A stretch of 64,000 nucleotides of DNA from AP-15 sp963732095 (GCA_963732095.1 CAVSZA010000040.1:91284-155283); one strand, 5' to 3'. Shown: positions 17,700-26,823, counted from the first letter of the stretch. The notes: generated from the letters alone by a model not told the origin. Numbers and translations are program-made.

Positions 17700-18347
17700 G
17701 TGAGGAAGCCGATCGTATTGAAAAGGCCGGGGTGGAGAGCCGCGGGTCTCGCCGTCCTGTTTGGTCTCGGTCTGATTTCGAACCCGGTCCGGTCCGCGCC
17801 GGCGAGCGGGGGTGACACCGTGCAGAGGCTGTACGATGCGCTGCTCAGCACGATGAAGAACGGCCGCACACTCGGGCAAAGCGGGCGTTTTACACAGCTC
17901 GAGCCGGTCATTCTCAGGACCTTCGATATCCCATCGATGGCCCGTTTGTCGGTCGGCCCGTCCTGGTCCACTCTGACCGATGCGCAACGGCAGCAGGTGA
18001 CGGAGAGCTTCGGGCGATATATCTCGGCGATCTACGCCGACCGCTTTGACAGCTACGATGGACAGAAGCTGCAGGTGATCGGCGAGCAGCCCGCGGTGGC
18101 TGGCATTATGGTGCGCAGCCAGATCGTCAAGGCCAACGGCGAGCCGGTCAATGTCGACTACATGATGCGCCGCGACGGCGACAGCTGGCTGATCTCCGAC
18201 ATCTATCTCGACGGCGCGATCAGCGAGGTCGCGACTCGCCGCTCCGAATTTGGCGCGATCCTAAAGAGCCAGGGCATCGACGGCCTGATCGCAGCGCTCA
18301 ACCGCAAGGCGGACATCCTGACCGCGACTACGGCAAAGGCGTCGTAG
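17700..18347 (+). CDS. MlaC/HpnM-family periplasmic lipid-binding protein
   Basis: This 215-residue protein has an N-terminal signal (GWRAAGLAVLFGLGLISNPVRSA) and the MlaC/Ttg2D fold: FDIPSMARLSVGPSWSTLTD, FGRYISAIYADRFDSYDGQ, VDYMMRRDGDSWLISDIYLD. Family members carry phospholipids, or hopanoids in the HpnM subgroup, across the periplasm. In hopanoid-making rhizobia HpnM accompanies the HpnN transporter, but no hpn genes are in view. The start is GTG 17700, preceded by AAGAGGACC. It may be controlled by the divergent TetR regulator. Confidence 0.88.
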   Translation: MRKPIVLKRPGWRAAGLAVLFGLGLISNPVRSAPASGGDTVQRLYDALLSTMKNGRTLGQSGRFTQLEPVILRTFDIPSMARLSVGPSWSTLTDAQRQQVTESFGRYISAIYADRFDSYDGQKLQVIGEQPAVAGIMVRSQIVKANGEPVNVDYMMRRDGDSWLISDIYLDGAISEVATRRSEFGAILKSQGIDGLIAALNRKADILTATTAKAS

Positions 18348-18392
18348 CCGCTCCCCGGCTTCGGCCGGGCCGCAGGAGACAGGAGGCTGCAG

Positions 18393-18704
18393 GTGCCCAA
18401 CCTGCTGATGTTGGCAAGCGGCGTGGGGCTCGTCGCGGCAAGCGCCGCTCTCTGGGTACAAGGGCAGCGGCGGGCCGATCACCGCTTCTTCGCTGGTCTT
18501 ATCTCGATCGGCCCGGCACCGCGCTGCGGGCGCGTAGGGGCCGACGACCCGCCGGGCGTGTCAGGATCTGGCTGCGCTGCCAGCTCCTGGCTTAGTCTAG
18601 AGGCAGTTGGCTACAACGAACCCTATCGGGCCTTACGGAGCAGGGCTAGCTCTTCCAACCCCGGTGCGCGTTTGCTCTCGATCGGGATCAACCGAAGGGG
18701 TTGA
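18393..18704 (+). CDS. Hypothetical protein with N-terminal membrane segment, possibly truncated
   Basis: GTG 18393 follows a strong AGGAGG site. The first ~40 residues (LLMLASGVGLVAASAALWVQ, then RRADHRFFAGLISIG) look like one membrane helix with a basic flank. The remaining ~60 residues are low-quality, Arg/Ser-rich sequence overlapping the opposite helix-turn-helix gene. The true protein may end or have been cut shortly after residue 40. It is close to the edge of the genomic island. Confidence 0.4.
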   Translation: MPNLLMLASGVGLVAASAALWVQGQRRADHRFFAGLISIGPAPRCGRVGADDPPGVSGSGCAASSWLSLEAVGYNEPYRALRSRASSSNPGARLLSIGINRRG

Positions 18705-18926
18705 CCGCGACGCGTTGTTCTCGGTCGGATCAAGCGGCGGCAGTGACCGCAACCAGCGGAGCGCATCTGATCTCCGCACGATGGTACGCCGCCCAATCTT
18801 CCGAGCAATCAGGCGGCCGGCAGCGATCTCCTCGTAGATCATGGAGCGGCTTATGTCGCTCTCCTTGGCGAGACGTTCAGTAGAATATGCAAGGCGCGCC
18901 GTTTGGCTGCGAATTGTCTTTGCCAA
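18633..18926 (-). CDS. Helix-turn-helix (excisionase/MerR-like) DNA-binding protein
   Basis: This 97-residue protein has a typical HTH_17/excisionase core: LAKESDISRSMIYEEIAAGR, then LIARKIGRRTIVRRSDALRWL. Such proteins act as excisionases or small regulators of mobile elements. It lies 130 bp outside the tRNA-derived core site and points away from the integrase. It could belong to an older element inserted at the same tRNA, or direct excision of the island. The last ~30 residues are not conserved in appearance. Confidence 0.75.
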   Translation of the reverse strand: MAKTIRSQTARLAYSTERLAKESDISRSMIYEEIAAGRLIARKIGRRTIVRRSDALRWLRSLPPLDPTENNASRSTPSVDPDREQTRTGVGRASPAP

Positions 18927-19056
18927 ATGCCTCTCCCGCCGAGCGCCTGCGACGACGTCCCCCGACGGTGCCGATCATCCACAATCGTCCAAGACCGTAT
19001 CCGGGACACTTCCGGGACACTGGTTATCGGTAAGGTTCACAAATGTCTGATATTAT

Positions 19057-19080
19057 TGGCGTCCCCAAGGGGATTCGAAC
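19057..19080 (-). other. Attachment-site core: 3' end of a tRNA (best match tRNA-Glu)
   Basis: Read on the minus strand these 24 bp are the T-loop to CCA end of a tRNA: GTTCGAATCC, then the acceptor half TGGGGAC, G and CCA. From memory it differs from the end of E. coli tRNA-Glu at one base. The 5' flank inside the element (AAAAGGCAGC) does not pair with the T-arm, so no complete tRNA is present. This is the partial duplicate left when an element integrates into a tRNA gene. The intact tRNA should lie at the far end of the element. Confidence 0.75.
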
Positions 19081-19166
19081 GCTGCCTTTTCAAAACCCAT
19101 CCTAAATCCTTTACTTTTAGTCGATCAGAGGCTTAGCTATACACGATCATATACAAATCCATATAC

Positions 19167-20939
19167 ATGGGCAACATCGGAATGGCACTAGCAGCAGCCG
19201 CACGGGTCACCCGAGAAAGGTACCTTCAATGGTTCAAGCCGACCCGTGCCTACCGGTTTCGGCGCGCTGTTCCGACCCACCTGCGGCCCATAATCGGCCA
19301 GAGCGAATGGACCGAGACGTTGAGCCGAGACCTTGCCGAAGCGAGGCGGCAGCTTCGGGTTCACGTCGAGAGGACCGACCGAATTCTTGCTTTGGCCGAG
19401 GCTGGCAATTGGCCCGAAGTCGATGAGGAGGAGATCGAGGCGCTGGCTGAGGGATGGTGGCGTCTGTTCCAGCTTGAACGCAGCCGTCTTATCACGAACT
19501 CACAAGGTTTGCCCTCCTGGCCGAACGGTCGCGAACGGCTCGACGACATAAATTCCGAGCTATGGGCGCTCGCGTCAGATGATGACCTGTCGCGATCGGT
19601 GCGCCGTTTCCTCGCCGGGCCGAGAGTGTGGCCGCACCCTCAAGCCCCAGACTCAAATCGGGACCGAGCGGAAGCCTTTCTCGGCGACTCCGCACGTGCG
19701 GCGCAACTGTCGCGAAACACGGAGGCGATGGGGCGGCTGTTGCGGCACTGCCGAATTCTCCACCATCACGCGGCGCGCGGCTATATCGGCGAGGGCGATG
19801 ATCGCAGCCACGCCATCAGTCGTATCCTCGATATGATCGAGGGACTCGAAATAGATCCCCGCCAAATCGTTGCGGCAATCGAGGGACAAAACGCCGCGAC
19901 AATTCCGACCCCGCCCCTGACGCCATTTCCGTCGCCACTAACGATCTTCCCAGCGCTGCCGCTTGGTCACATTGCCGCCCAAGACGAATCAGATCTGATT
20001 TCGAGGTGGGCGAAAGAGACGGGAATCGGACCCCGCGGCGTCTATCAGGCACGTCTCGACATGGCGAAATTCGTGAGATTGATCGAGCATGACGACGCCA
20101 CCCGAGTGACACCGCAGAACATCGTGCGGTTTAAAGAACATCTCGGCGATAAGGGTTTGGCGGCACCCACGATCAATCGGTATCTCAGCGCCATCAAGTC
20201 GCCGCTTGGGTGGGCGAAAGAGAACCACAAAATTGCGACCGATCCCGGCGCGGGCATCAAATACGATTCGAAAGGTGGGGCGAAGAAGAAGGTGAGGCGA
20301 CTTGGTTATGACGACAATCAGGCGCGCATCGTCCTGTCGGCGGCACGTTGCGAAAACAAACCCTATCGTCGTTGGATTCCATGGATATGTGCTTTTACGG
20401 GTTGTCGTCTGGACGAGGTTGCCGGTCGCCATGCCCGTGACATAAAGCGGGTCGGCTCGACGTGGGTGCTCGATATCCCCGAGGGCAAAAACGAAGGTGC
20501 GGCCCGGAGGATTCCGATTCACTCCAAGCTGGTTGCTGAGGGCTTCATCGACTACTGGCGCGCGTTGCCCAAAGACGGGCCGCTGTTCCCCGACCTTAAG
20601 GATGGCCGATATGGTCGCGCTGGCACGGCGACCAAGAACATTGGTAGATGGTTACGACGGGTGCAGAAGGAGACAAGCGTTCTCCTAGTCGAAGAACCAC
20701 GGTTTGCTCCGAACCATTCATGGAGGCACCGCTTCAAAAGCGAGGCGCGCCGGGTCGGAAAGGACCAAAGACCCATCATGTCAGAGGAAACGAGCGACGC
20801 ACTGACCGGCCACTACGAAGGCAAGGTGTCGCGCGACTATGGCGAATATTACGTGGACTCAGTGCTCCGCCCGGCGATCGAAAGTATGCTGTCGCCGTTC
20901 GACATCGAACAGGTCGAAGGGGTTCTCGAAACGGCATAG
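19167..20939 (+). CDS. Tyrosine recombinase (phage-type integrase)
   Basis: This 590-residue integrase has an N-terminal region that begins with the TRAYRFRRAVPTHLRPIIG motif of rhizobial island integrases. A SAM-like core-binding domain follows at about 270-380. The catalytic domain shows Arg414 (CAFTGCRLDEV), His517 and Arg520 (HSWRHRFKSEAR), His549 (LTGHYEG) and the probable nucleophile Tyr558 (SRDYGEYY). Its gene starts 87 bp from the tRNA-derived core site. Repeated ATATAC words just upstream may be arm-type or promoter sites. It should catalyse integration and excision of the island. Confidence 0.93.
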   Translation: MGNIGMALAAAARVTRERYLQWFKPTRAYRFRRAVPTHLRPIIGQSEWTETLSRDLAEARRQLRVHVERTDRILALAEAGNWPEVDEEEIEALAEGWWRLFQLERSRLITNSQGLPSWPNGRERLDDINSELWALASDDDLSRSVRRFLAGPRVWPHPQAPDSNRDRAEAFLGDSARAAQLSRNTEAMGRLLRHCRILHHHAARGYIGEGDDRSHAISRILDMIEGLEIDPRQIVAAIEGQNAATIPTPPLTPFPSPLTIFPALPLGHIAAQDESDLISRWAKETGIGPRGVYQARLDMAKFVRLIEHDDATRVTPQNIVRFKEHLGDKGLAAPTINRYLSAIKSPLGWAKENHKIATDPGAGIKYDSKGGAKKKVRRLGYDDNQARIVLSAARCENKPYRRWIPWICAFTGCRLDEVAGRHARDIKRVGSTWVLDIPEGKNEGAARRIPIHSKLVAEGFIDYWRALPKDGPLFPDLKDGRYGRAGTATKNIGRWLRRVQKETSVLLVEEPRFAPNHSWRHRFKSEARRVGKDQRPIMSEETSDALTGHYEGKVSRDYGEYYVDSVLRPAIESMLSPFDIEQVEGVLETA

Positions 20940-21790
20940 GAGCGGCTGTCATCTGCTGTTGACCCGGCACGAGCCTGGGGAGGAGGCGCAGATTTGCTTT
21001 CTCGAAACCTGAGGATTGTTCTGCTTGCTGCCATAAATTTGGTCCAGCCTTCCAGAAATTCTCCCACGGGAACCCGCATAGGATTTCCTCAGATGGGTAC
21101 CCTACCAGGGATTAGGCACCCCCTCTTTTTCCTGCCCGGCACTTCCGTCACGGCAACCTGATCGGCCATCCTCCAGGGGGGAACGGGACCGGCGAGCCTC
21201 TCGGAGCGCCACCAAGAGGAAACGATCCATCGATTCCGGAGTCCCTTTGGGGAAGGGCACCGGTCGGCTTTCCCCCGGCATCTCGTAATCGAAGCTTTGG
21301 CTCACCGTTGGCATGGCCGTTCGGTGAAAGGCCAAGATGCCTCTAATAAAGGCGTTCGCGTGCGGTTGGTTGCGTCACCATTCGGCACGGAGGGCGAACG
21401 ATCAGCCCATGACACTTGCCGATCGGACTAATCGTGCTTTTGGGATAGGAACTTCACCAGCTTTTCATGTCGTGATCCGGATAACGCTCAGCACCTCGCC
21501 GGTATGGGATCGAACGCCGACGATAAAATCCACCCTGCCAAGCGACCGACAATAGGAAAACTGCCATCGTGATCCCCCGCCGCGAGCCTCTCGGCGGGAA
21601 CCGTGGCGCTGCGCAACGGGCCATCGACATGTTAAGCACCGCCAGATGCTCGGCCACGCACTAGGCGGAGTGGATCACCCACCCCCCAACGGGCGAGGGT
21701 TGAGCCCGGTGGAAGGCGCTGCGCTTTCCGGCCTGCGCTTGGTGGGATGTGTCATAGTCACCCCGCTCCAACTGCCAAGAATGGTGGCGC
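20940..21790. other. 850-bp stretch without a supportable gene
   Basis: Between the integrase and a methyltransferase gene no frame shows a recognisable family. The best candidate is a 77-residue frame on the minus strand (21335-21102, start MAFHRTAMPTVSQSFDYEMP), which has a plausible first half but an Arg/Ser-rich tail. Sequence at 21470-21560 read on the minus strand resembles a short enzyme tail and may be another fragment. Confidence 0.4.
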
Positions 21791-22663
21791 ATGGATTTTC
21801 CGACCCTTCAGGCTGAACTGCGCCGGATCGGCGGCACTGTTCAGGCATTCGCGGCCATCGGTGCGGCGTTACGGCTGCATCAGGGGAAACTGCAAGCTGA
21901 TCCCGCCATTCAGGCTCGGCTGCTTGCCGCCGTCGAAGCGGTGCTGCCCGGCGCACTCAACGGGCTGAACCCGCAACAAGTTTCCGAGGCACTGGCGTAT
22001 GTGACCTTCCAGATCGGGGAGGCCACTGAACTGTTCCAGAACGCTGGCCGTCCTCCTGGGTGGGTTCTTCAAGACCCCGCTGTACTTCAAGCCTTGGGCC
22101 AAGCCTCTCGCCAGAACATCCGCAGTATTATGGCGCTCGCCGCAAACCGTCCAAGGTTGGCTGCGTCGCTCGCGGGCCGCTTTCTCGATGTCGGCACGGG
22201 CGTCGGAGCCATGGCACTAGAGGCGGCGGAGCAGTGCCCGTCGCTTCAGGTGGTCGGTATTGATATCTGGCAACCGTCTTTGGCGTTGGCCCGCATTAAT
22301 GTCGCAGCCAGCCCGCACGCTGCGCGTATTGAGATTCGTCCGAAGGACGTGACGCAACTGGACGAATTTGCCGCATATACCCTGGCGTGGCTGCCCGTAC
22401 CCTTCCTGCCACGGGCAGTGGTGGAGGCTGCCGTCGACCGCCTCGTCGTGGCTTTGGTGCCAAACGGCCATCTGGTGGTCGGCCTTTTCGCTGTGCCGAC
22501 AGACAAGGCTGGGGCGGCGCTTACAGCCTTACGGGTCGTGCGCAATGGTGGCGATATGTGGGATATCGGCGAGATCGAGCAGCTACTCCGTGCCCGAGGC
22601 TTCGTCGATGTGGAGACTTGCCTGACCCCTCAAACGATTTTCGTGATAGGCAGACGATCCTAG
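21791..22663 (+). CDS. Class I SAM-dependent methyltransferase
   Basis: This 290-residue protein has an N-terminal helical region of ~115 residues. A Rossmann methyltransferase domain follows: motif I FLDVGTGVGAMALEAAEQ, motif II VVGIDIWQPSLALAR, and a post-I acidic region KDVTQLDE. The helical N-terminal domain followed by a catalytic half resembles small-molecule methyltransferases. Substrate unknown. It converges with a minus-strand gene whose stop lies 5 bp away. Confidence 0.85.
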   Translation: MDFPTLQAELRRIGGTVQAFAAIGAALRLHQGKLQADPAIQARLLAAVEAVLPGALNGLNPQQVSEALAYVTFQIGEATELFQNAGRPPGWVLQDPAVLQALGQASRQNIRSIMALAANRPRLAASLAGRFLDVGTGVGAMALEAAEQCPSLQVVGIDIWQPSLALARINVAASPHAARIEIRPKDVTQLDEFAAYTLAWLPVPFLPRAVVEAAVDRLVVALVPNGHLVVGLFAVPTDKAGAALTALRVVRNGGDMWDIGEIEQLLRARGFVDVETCLTPQTIFVIGRRS

Positions 22664-22668
22664 CTGGA

Positions 22669-23104
22669 TCATCCCGAAAGACCCTGAATGCAAATCATAA
22701 CGCGTCCCTCTAACGGGTAAGCATCCATGGTGTACCACCCGGATCTGATTTGGATGGCCACCATGGGGCTGTTCTTGGGAACCGAGCACAGGGTACGGGG
22801 ATACGAAATAGGAGACCGCACGAGGCCGGGAATTAGCTGGGTGTCGAGATTTCTCGGCCATTGAGGATGCAGGACGAGGAGTTCCCGCCCGTTGCGCCGC
22901 TGCGGTGGTGGCTTCGCTGAACAGGTGGCGGGGAATGTTGAGAAGCGCGAAGCGCCGACGTTCTTCCGGCATCGTATCGAAATCCGCCTCGATGAAAATC
23001 TCGACGGTCTCTTCGCTGGCATAAATCTCGACACAAACCGGCGCGTCGCCGAAGTCGACCTCGTGGCGTCGTCCGTTCGCTCCTCGAATGATCGCGTGGG
23101 GCAT
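22669..23104 (-). CDS. Hypothetical protein, apparently frameshifted near 22905
   Basis: ATG 23104 opens a frame with coding character (start MPHAIIRGANGRRHEVDFGD, then CVEIYASEETVEIFIEADFD). About 65 codons on, the protein-like sequence moves to the next frame (RELLVLHPQWPRNLDTQLIP and further to GRVMICIQGLSG). It stops at 22669, just short of the converging methyltransferase. One single-base indel around 22905 would give a ~145-residue protein. I recognise no family. Confidence 0.5.
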
Positions 23105-23219
23105 GGGATCTTGGCTTTCAGAGTTTAGTGGCGTCGGCTTGGGCGAAGCGGCTGTCAGGCAGACGAATTCGAGGCGTGATCGGGCGATCGATGAGCCGAG
23201 GCTGACCAAAGACGAGGTG

Positions 23220-23774
23220 TTAGGCGCGGATGCGCGCCGGATTCCCGAAGGCAGTAACGCCAGCGGGCACGTCGCGAGTGACAACACTACCCGCGCCGAT
23301 CACTGCGTTTTCGCCAATAGTGACGCCCGGCAGGATAATTGCGCCGCCTCCGATCCATACGTTACGCCCGATGCGGATTGGGCGACCAAACTCCAGCCCG
23401 GAGGCCCTCTTAGCAGCATCGCGTGGGTGGTCGGCGGTGAGGATCTGAACCCCTGGCCCGATCTGGGTCTTGTCACCAATAGTGACCTCTACGACATCGA
23501 GGATCACGCAGTTGAAGTTCAAGAACACATTCGACCCGAGACTTATATTGAAGCCGTAGTCGCAGTGAAAAGGTGGCCGAATCATAGCGCCCTCGCCAAC
23601 CGTAGCGAGGCGTTCCAGCAGCAGTTCCCGTAGGTCGGACGCCGATGCCCCAAACGCCGCGTTGTAGCGCGCGAGCCATCTATACGTTACTGCCATCTCC
23701 GCTTGGAGTTCGGGCGCATCAGCGTTGTACAGTTCGCCCGCCAACATTTTCTCCTTCTCCGTGCGCGCCATCAT
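23220..23774 (-). CDS. Maltose/galactoside O-acetyltransferase (Maa/NodL/LacA family)
   Basis: This 184-residue hexapeptide-repeat acetyltransferase has a Mac N-terminal domain (EKEKMLAGELYNADAPELQ). A left-handed beta-helix follows with motifs PPFHCDYGFNISLGSNVFLN, DHPRDAAKR, WIGGGAIILPGVTIG and the C-terminal VIGAGSVVTRDVPAG. The catalytic His is in TADHP. Family members transfer acetyl from acetyl-CoA to sugars, and NodL acts on Nod-factor oligosaccharides. No nod genes are visible, so a general sugar acetyltransferase is more likely. Confidence 0.92.
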   Translation of the reverse strand: MMARTEKEKMLAGELYNADAPELQAEMAVTYRWLARYNAAFGASASDLRELLLERLATVGEGAMIRPPFHCDYGFNISLGSNVFLNFNCVILDVVEVTIGDKTQIGPGVQILTADHPRDAAKRASGLEFGRPIRIGRNVWIGGGAIILPGVTIGENAVIGAGSVVTRDVPAGVTAFGNPARIRA

Positions 23775-23896
23775 GCCTCTTCCCTTGCGGTTTTTCTGTT
23801 CGTCGCCGATGCCCGAGCACGGACTTGTAGCGCTCGATGGTCCTGCGGAGGATATTGGTGCATCGTGTTTACAACCATTAACCCGAGGGGACGGAA

Positions 23897-24640
23897 ATGC
23901 GGCTGAGAGACAAAGTAGCGATCGTCACTGGTGGTGCCCATGGCATGGGCGAGGCAGAAGCGCGTCTGTTCGCGGCGGAAGGCGCAAAGGTCGTTGTCGC
24001 CGACATCCTGGAGCATGAAGCCGAAATAGTGGCTGCCGACATCCGGGCCGGTGGAGGAGAAGCCATGGCCGCGAAGATCGACGTGACCAGTGAATTGGAG
24101 TGGGTGGATCTGATCGCCAAAGCGGTGGCAACGTATGGGAAACTGGACATCTTGGTGAACAACGCCGGGATCTCGGGCAGTTCAGTCGGCGATCCAGATG
24201 GACTGGACGGCTGGCATCGTATCATCGCCGTCAACCAGACCAGCGTTTTCCTCGGCACAAAGCTCGCCGCCGAGCAGATGGCGAAAACTGGTGGCGGGTC
24301 GATCATCAATATCAGTTCTATTATGGGATTTGTCGGCAGCACCAGCGGACATCCGGCTTATCACGCATCCAAAGGTGCGGTTCGGATCTACTCGAAAGCC
24401 GCAGCAGTGCGGTACGGCCCGTCTGGGGTCAGGGTCAACACTGTCCATCCCGGCTACATGCCGCCGATGCTGAATGCGACCAATGCCGGTGAGCGCGCCG
24501 AAAAGATCGCCGCAACACCGTTGCGGCGGATCGGGAAACCCGTCGAGGTCGCCTACGGCGTCCTGTTCCTGGCCTCGGACGAAGCCTCGTTCATCACCGG
24601 GACGGAGTTAGTGATCGATGGCGGCTTTATCGCACAATGA
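23897..24640 (+). CDS. Short-chain dehydrogenase/reductase (SDR)
   Basis: This 247-residue classical SDR has the cofactor loop TGGAHGMG at 11-18, NNAG at 88-91 and catalytic Ser140/141 with Tyr155 and Lys159 (YHASK). The C-terminal DGGFIAQ is also normal. Asp36 after the second strand (VVVADI) suggests NAD preference. It resembles glucose/3-alpha-hydroxysteroid dehydrogenase-like members. It is followed 66 bp downstream by a PPK2 gene on the same strand. Substrate not deducible. Confidence 0.92.
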   Translation: MRLRDKVAIVTGGAHGMGEAEARLFAAEGAKVVVADILEHEAEIVAADIRAGGGEAMAAKIDVTSELEWVDLIAKAVATYGKLDILVNNAGISGSSVGDPDGLDGWHRIIAVNQTSVFLGTKLAAEQMAKTGGGSIINISSIMGFVGSTSGHPAYHASKGAVRIYSKAAAVRYGPSGVRVNTVHPGYMPPMLNATNAGERAEKIAATPLRRIGKPVEVAYGVLFLASDEASFITGTELVIDGGFIAQ

Positions 24641-24706
24641 CAAGGCTTAGGCCGATAACTTGCGCGACGTAGCTCGACGCCATTCCATGCTGACGAAGGG
24701 ACGAAA

Positions 24707-25588
24707 ATGAACGTCCGGTCAACTGAATTTCGGGTGCAGGAGGGACAAAAGGTTGACCTCCACAAATGGCCGACTGCCATAGAGCCTATTTTCGAATCGA
24801 AAAAGCAATATCAAAAGCTGCTGAAAAAGCACGTCGAAGAATTAAGTTCCCTGCAACAGCTTCTATATGCGTCCAGTCGCTATGCCCTTCTTCTGATATT
24901 TCAAGCGATGGATGCTGCGGGGAAAGACGGCACAATCAGGCACGTGATGTCCGGGGTCAATCCGCAAGGCTGTCAGGTATTCAGCTATAGGCACCCCAGC
25001 GCGATGGAATTGCAGCACGATTTTCTCTGGCGGACCACCCGTGACCTGCCGGAACGGGGGCGGATCGGCATATTCAACCGATCCTATTACGAGGAGGTGC
25101 TAATCGTCCGCGTGCACCCCGAGATTCTCCGCAGCGAGGGAGTTGCAGGTGGATCGCTCGATGAGAAGACGGTCTGGGAGAGCCGATTTCGCTCCATCGT
25201 GGATTTGGAACAACATCTGCACCGCAACGGCACCCGGATCGTCAAGTTCTATCTCCACCTGTCGAAAGACGAGCAGCGAAAACGCTCTCTTCAGCGAATC
25301 GACGAGCCGGACAAAAACTGGAAATTCAGCCTCGCGGACGTTGAGGAGAGGAAGTTCTGGAAGCGCTATATGTCGGCTTTTGAGCAGTGCCTCAGTGCGA
25401 CAAGCACTCGCGAAGCGCCCTGGTATGTTGTCCCCGCCGACGACAAGGAGAACGCCCGGTTGATCGTTTCGCAGATTATACTGGATACGCTCAACGGACT
25501 GGAAATGAAGTATCCCGAAATCAGTGCTGAACGGCGGAAGGAGCTACAGTCAATCCGCGAATGGCTGATACAAGGGGATCTGGATTGA
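24707..25588 (+). CDS. ppk2: Polyphosphate kinase 2 family protein
   Basis: This 293-residue PPK2 has Walker A FQAMDAAGKDGT (Lys73), the SGVNPQGCQVFSYRHPS segment, Walker B-like GIFNRSYYEE and the lid region with KDEQRKRSLQRIDEPDKNWK. PPK2 enzymes transfer phosphate between inorganic polyphosphate and nucleotides: class I/III members phosphorylate ADP or GDP, class II AMP. The length and one-domain form fit class I or III. Polyphosphate use links it to stress and starvation responses, in line with other cargo of this island. Confidence 0.93.
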   Translation: MNVRSTEFRVQEGQKVDLHKWPTAIEPIFESKKQYQKLLKKHVEELSSLQQLLYASSRYALLLIFQAMDAAGKDGTIRHVMSGVNPQGCQVFSYRHPSAMELQHDFLWRTTRDLPERGRIGIFNRSYYEEVLIVRVHPEILRSEGVAGGSLDEKTVWESRFRSIVDLEQHLHRNGTRIVKFYLHLSKDEQRKRSLQRIDEPDKNWKFSLADVEERKFWKRYMSAFEQCLSATSTREAPWYVVPADDKENARLIVSQIILDTLNGLEMKYPEISAERRKELQSIREWLIQGDLD

Positions 25589-25666
25589 ACCGACGAGGCC
25601 GAACTATCACCGAAGCTTCGGAGGCGGACGGGTACTTGTTAGGTTCCAGTGGTGCTCAGCGTCATC

Positions 25667-26095
25667 TCACTTTGTTATTTGATTGGTGACAGGTGGTCGG
25701 CTCTGCTGGTGGTGCTCCATGCTCGCCGGTAGGCCGAGCCACGGATACATCGACTCCTCCCAGATCGTGTCGCTGGGCGGTGGAAAAGCTGACGTGTCGA
25801 ACGCACCCACCGCGACCCCGCAGACCGCAGGGTTGCGGTCCCCTTCCCAATAGAGCGTGCTGCCGCAATTCCGGCAGAAATGAAATCGAATGCGATAGCC
25901 GCTGTCGGCGTCGCGCTCGTAAACCTTCCGCTCACCATCGAGCCGCACCCGCTCTTTTGGATAGCTCGCACCGAAATGGAAAGCAGTGCCAGTCCGACGC
26001 TGGCATGCCTTGCAGTGGCACAGGTAGACCCGATCCGGTTCACCCGTGGCAATTACTCGAAGCGAGCCGCAGTGGCATTGCCCGATCCGTTCCAC
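25667..26095 (-). CDS. GFA/CENP-V family zinc protein
   Basis: This 142-residue protein shows the GFA zinc-binding cysteine pattern: CHCGSLRV, then LCHCKACQRRTG, and FCRNCGSTLYWE. I chose GTG 26095 because it directly follows GGAGGAGG. The frame extends up to 26269 but the extra residues look non-coding. Family members were named after glutathione-dependent formaldehyde-activating enzyme, although many have unknown function. A second GFA gene lies at 42168-42593. Confidence 0.88.
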   Translation of the reverse strand: MERIGQCHCGSLRVIATGEPDRVYLCHCKACQRRTGTAFHFGASYPKERVRLDGERKVYERDADSGYRIRFHFCRNCGSTLYWEGDRNPAVCGVAVGAFDTSAFPPPSDTIWEESMYPWLGLPASMEHHQQSRPPVTNQITK

Positions 26096-26324
26096 CGCCT
26101 CCTCCCAACTTGGTTTGGCCTCATTTTGACCGATCCTGTGGGCTGCCGTCGAGCCGCTTCGAGCAGAATGACCGTTGCGAGCGCCGCGAGAACCGGGCAA
26201 TACCGCAGCCGCCACAAGCTCGACGGCGACACCGCGCCGCCATCGGGGCATCCGCCTGATCACGAGCATCCCCCGATCATGCTCGCAAGGTTAATTCCGA
26301 AGGATATTGATTAAGAATCCTCTA

Positions 26325-26756
26325 TTAGCGGGGCTGTTCCTCAGCAGTCGCCAGAACCGCTTCAGTAAGCTGCTTGACCGTGTAGGGCTTAGGAAGAAAA
26401 ATAGCGTCCTCAACAAACAGCGCGGTCATGCCATCTGTTTGACCGTGGCCCGTTGTGTAAATCACGCGCAGGCTCGGGCGAAGCTCGACGGCTTTCCTGG
26501 CCAGTTCTAGCCCATCGATCGCGTCTGACCCATCCGGCAAGTTGATGTCGGTAAACAAGATGTCGATGGGTTCATCTTGCTCCAAAAGGGCGATTGCCTC
26601 TCTTGCGTTCGCTGCCGACAAAATCGTGTAGCCAAGGGTCTCGATGATGGACTCTGCAAGGGTGCGAACGGTCGGTTCATCCTCCACCACCAGAACCGTT
26701 ATTGGCTTGGTGCGTTTTGATCTCATACGGCCTACCCCTGGCTTCCGAAACGGCAA
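26325..26756 (-). CDS. Single-domain response regulator
   Basis: This receiver-only protein of 133-143 residues has the acidic pair in VLVVEDEPTVRTL, the phosphoacceptor Asp in ILFTDINLPDG, the switch Thr in YTTGH and the Lys in LPKPYT. There is no output domain. The start is ATG 26756 or, more likely, 26726 (MRSKRTKP). It lies downstream of a hybrid sensor kinase on the same strand and resembles that kinase's own receiver domain, so the two probably share a phosphorelay. Confidence 0.9.
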   Translation of the reverse strand: MPFRKPGVGRMRSKRTKPITVLVVEDEPTVRTLAESIIETLGYTILSAANAREAIALLEQDEPIDILFTDINLPDGSDAIDGLELARKAVELRPSLRVIYTTGHGQTDGMTALFVEDAIFLPKPYTVKQLTEAVLATAEEQPR

Positions 26757-26823
26757 CCATGGGGCAAAAGCGAAGTTCCGACGCTCGCAGTCATTTTACG
26801 TTTCGATTTCATCTGTTGCACTT

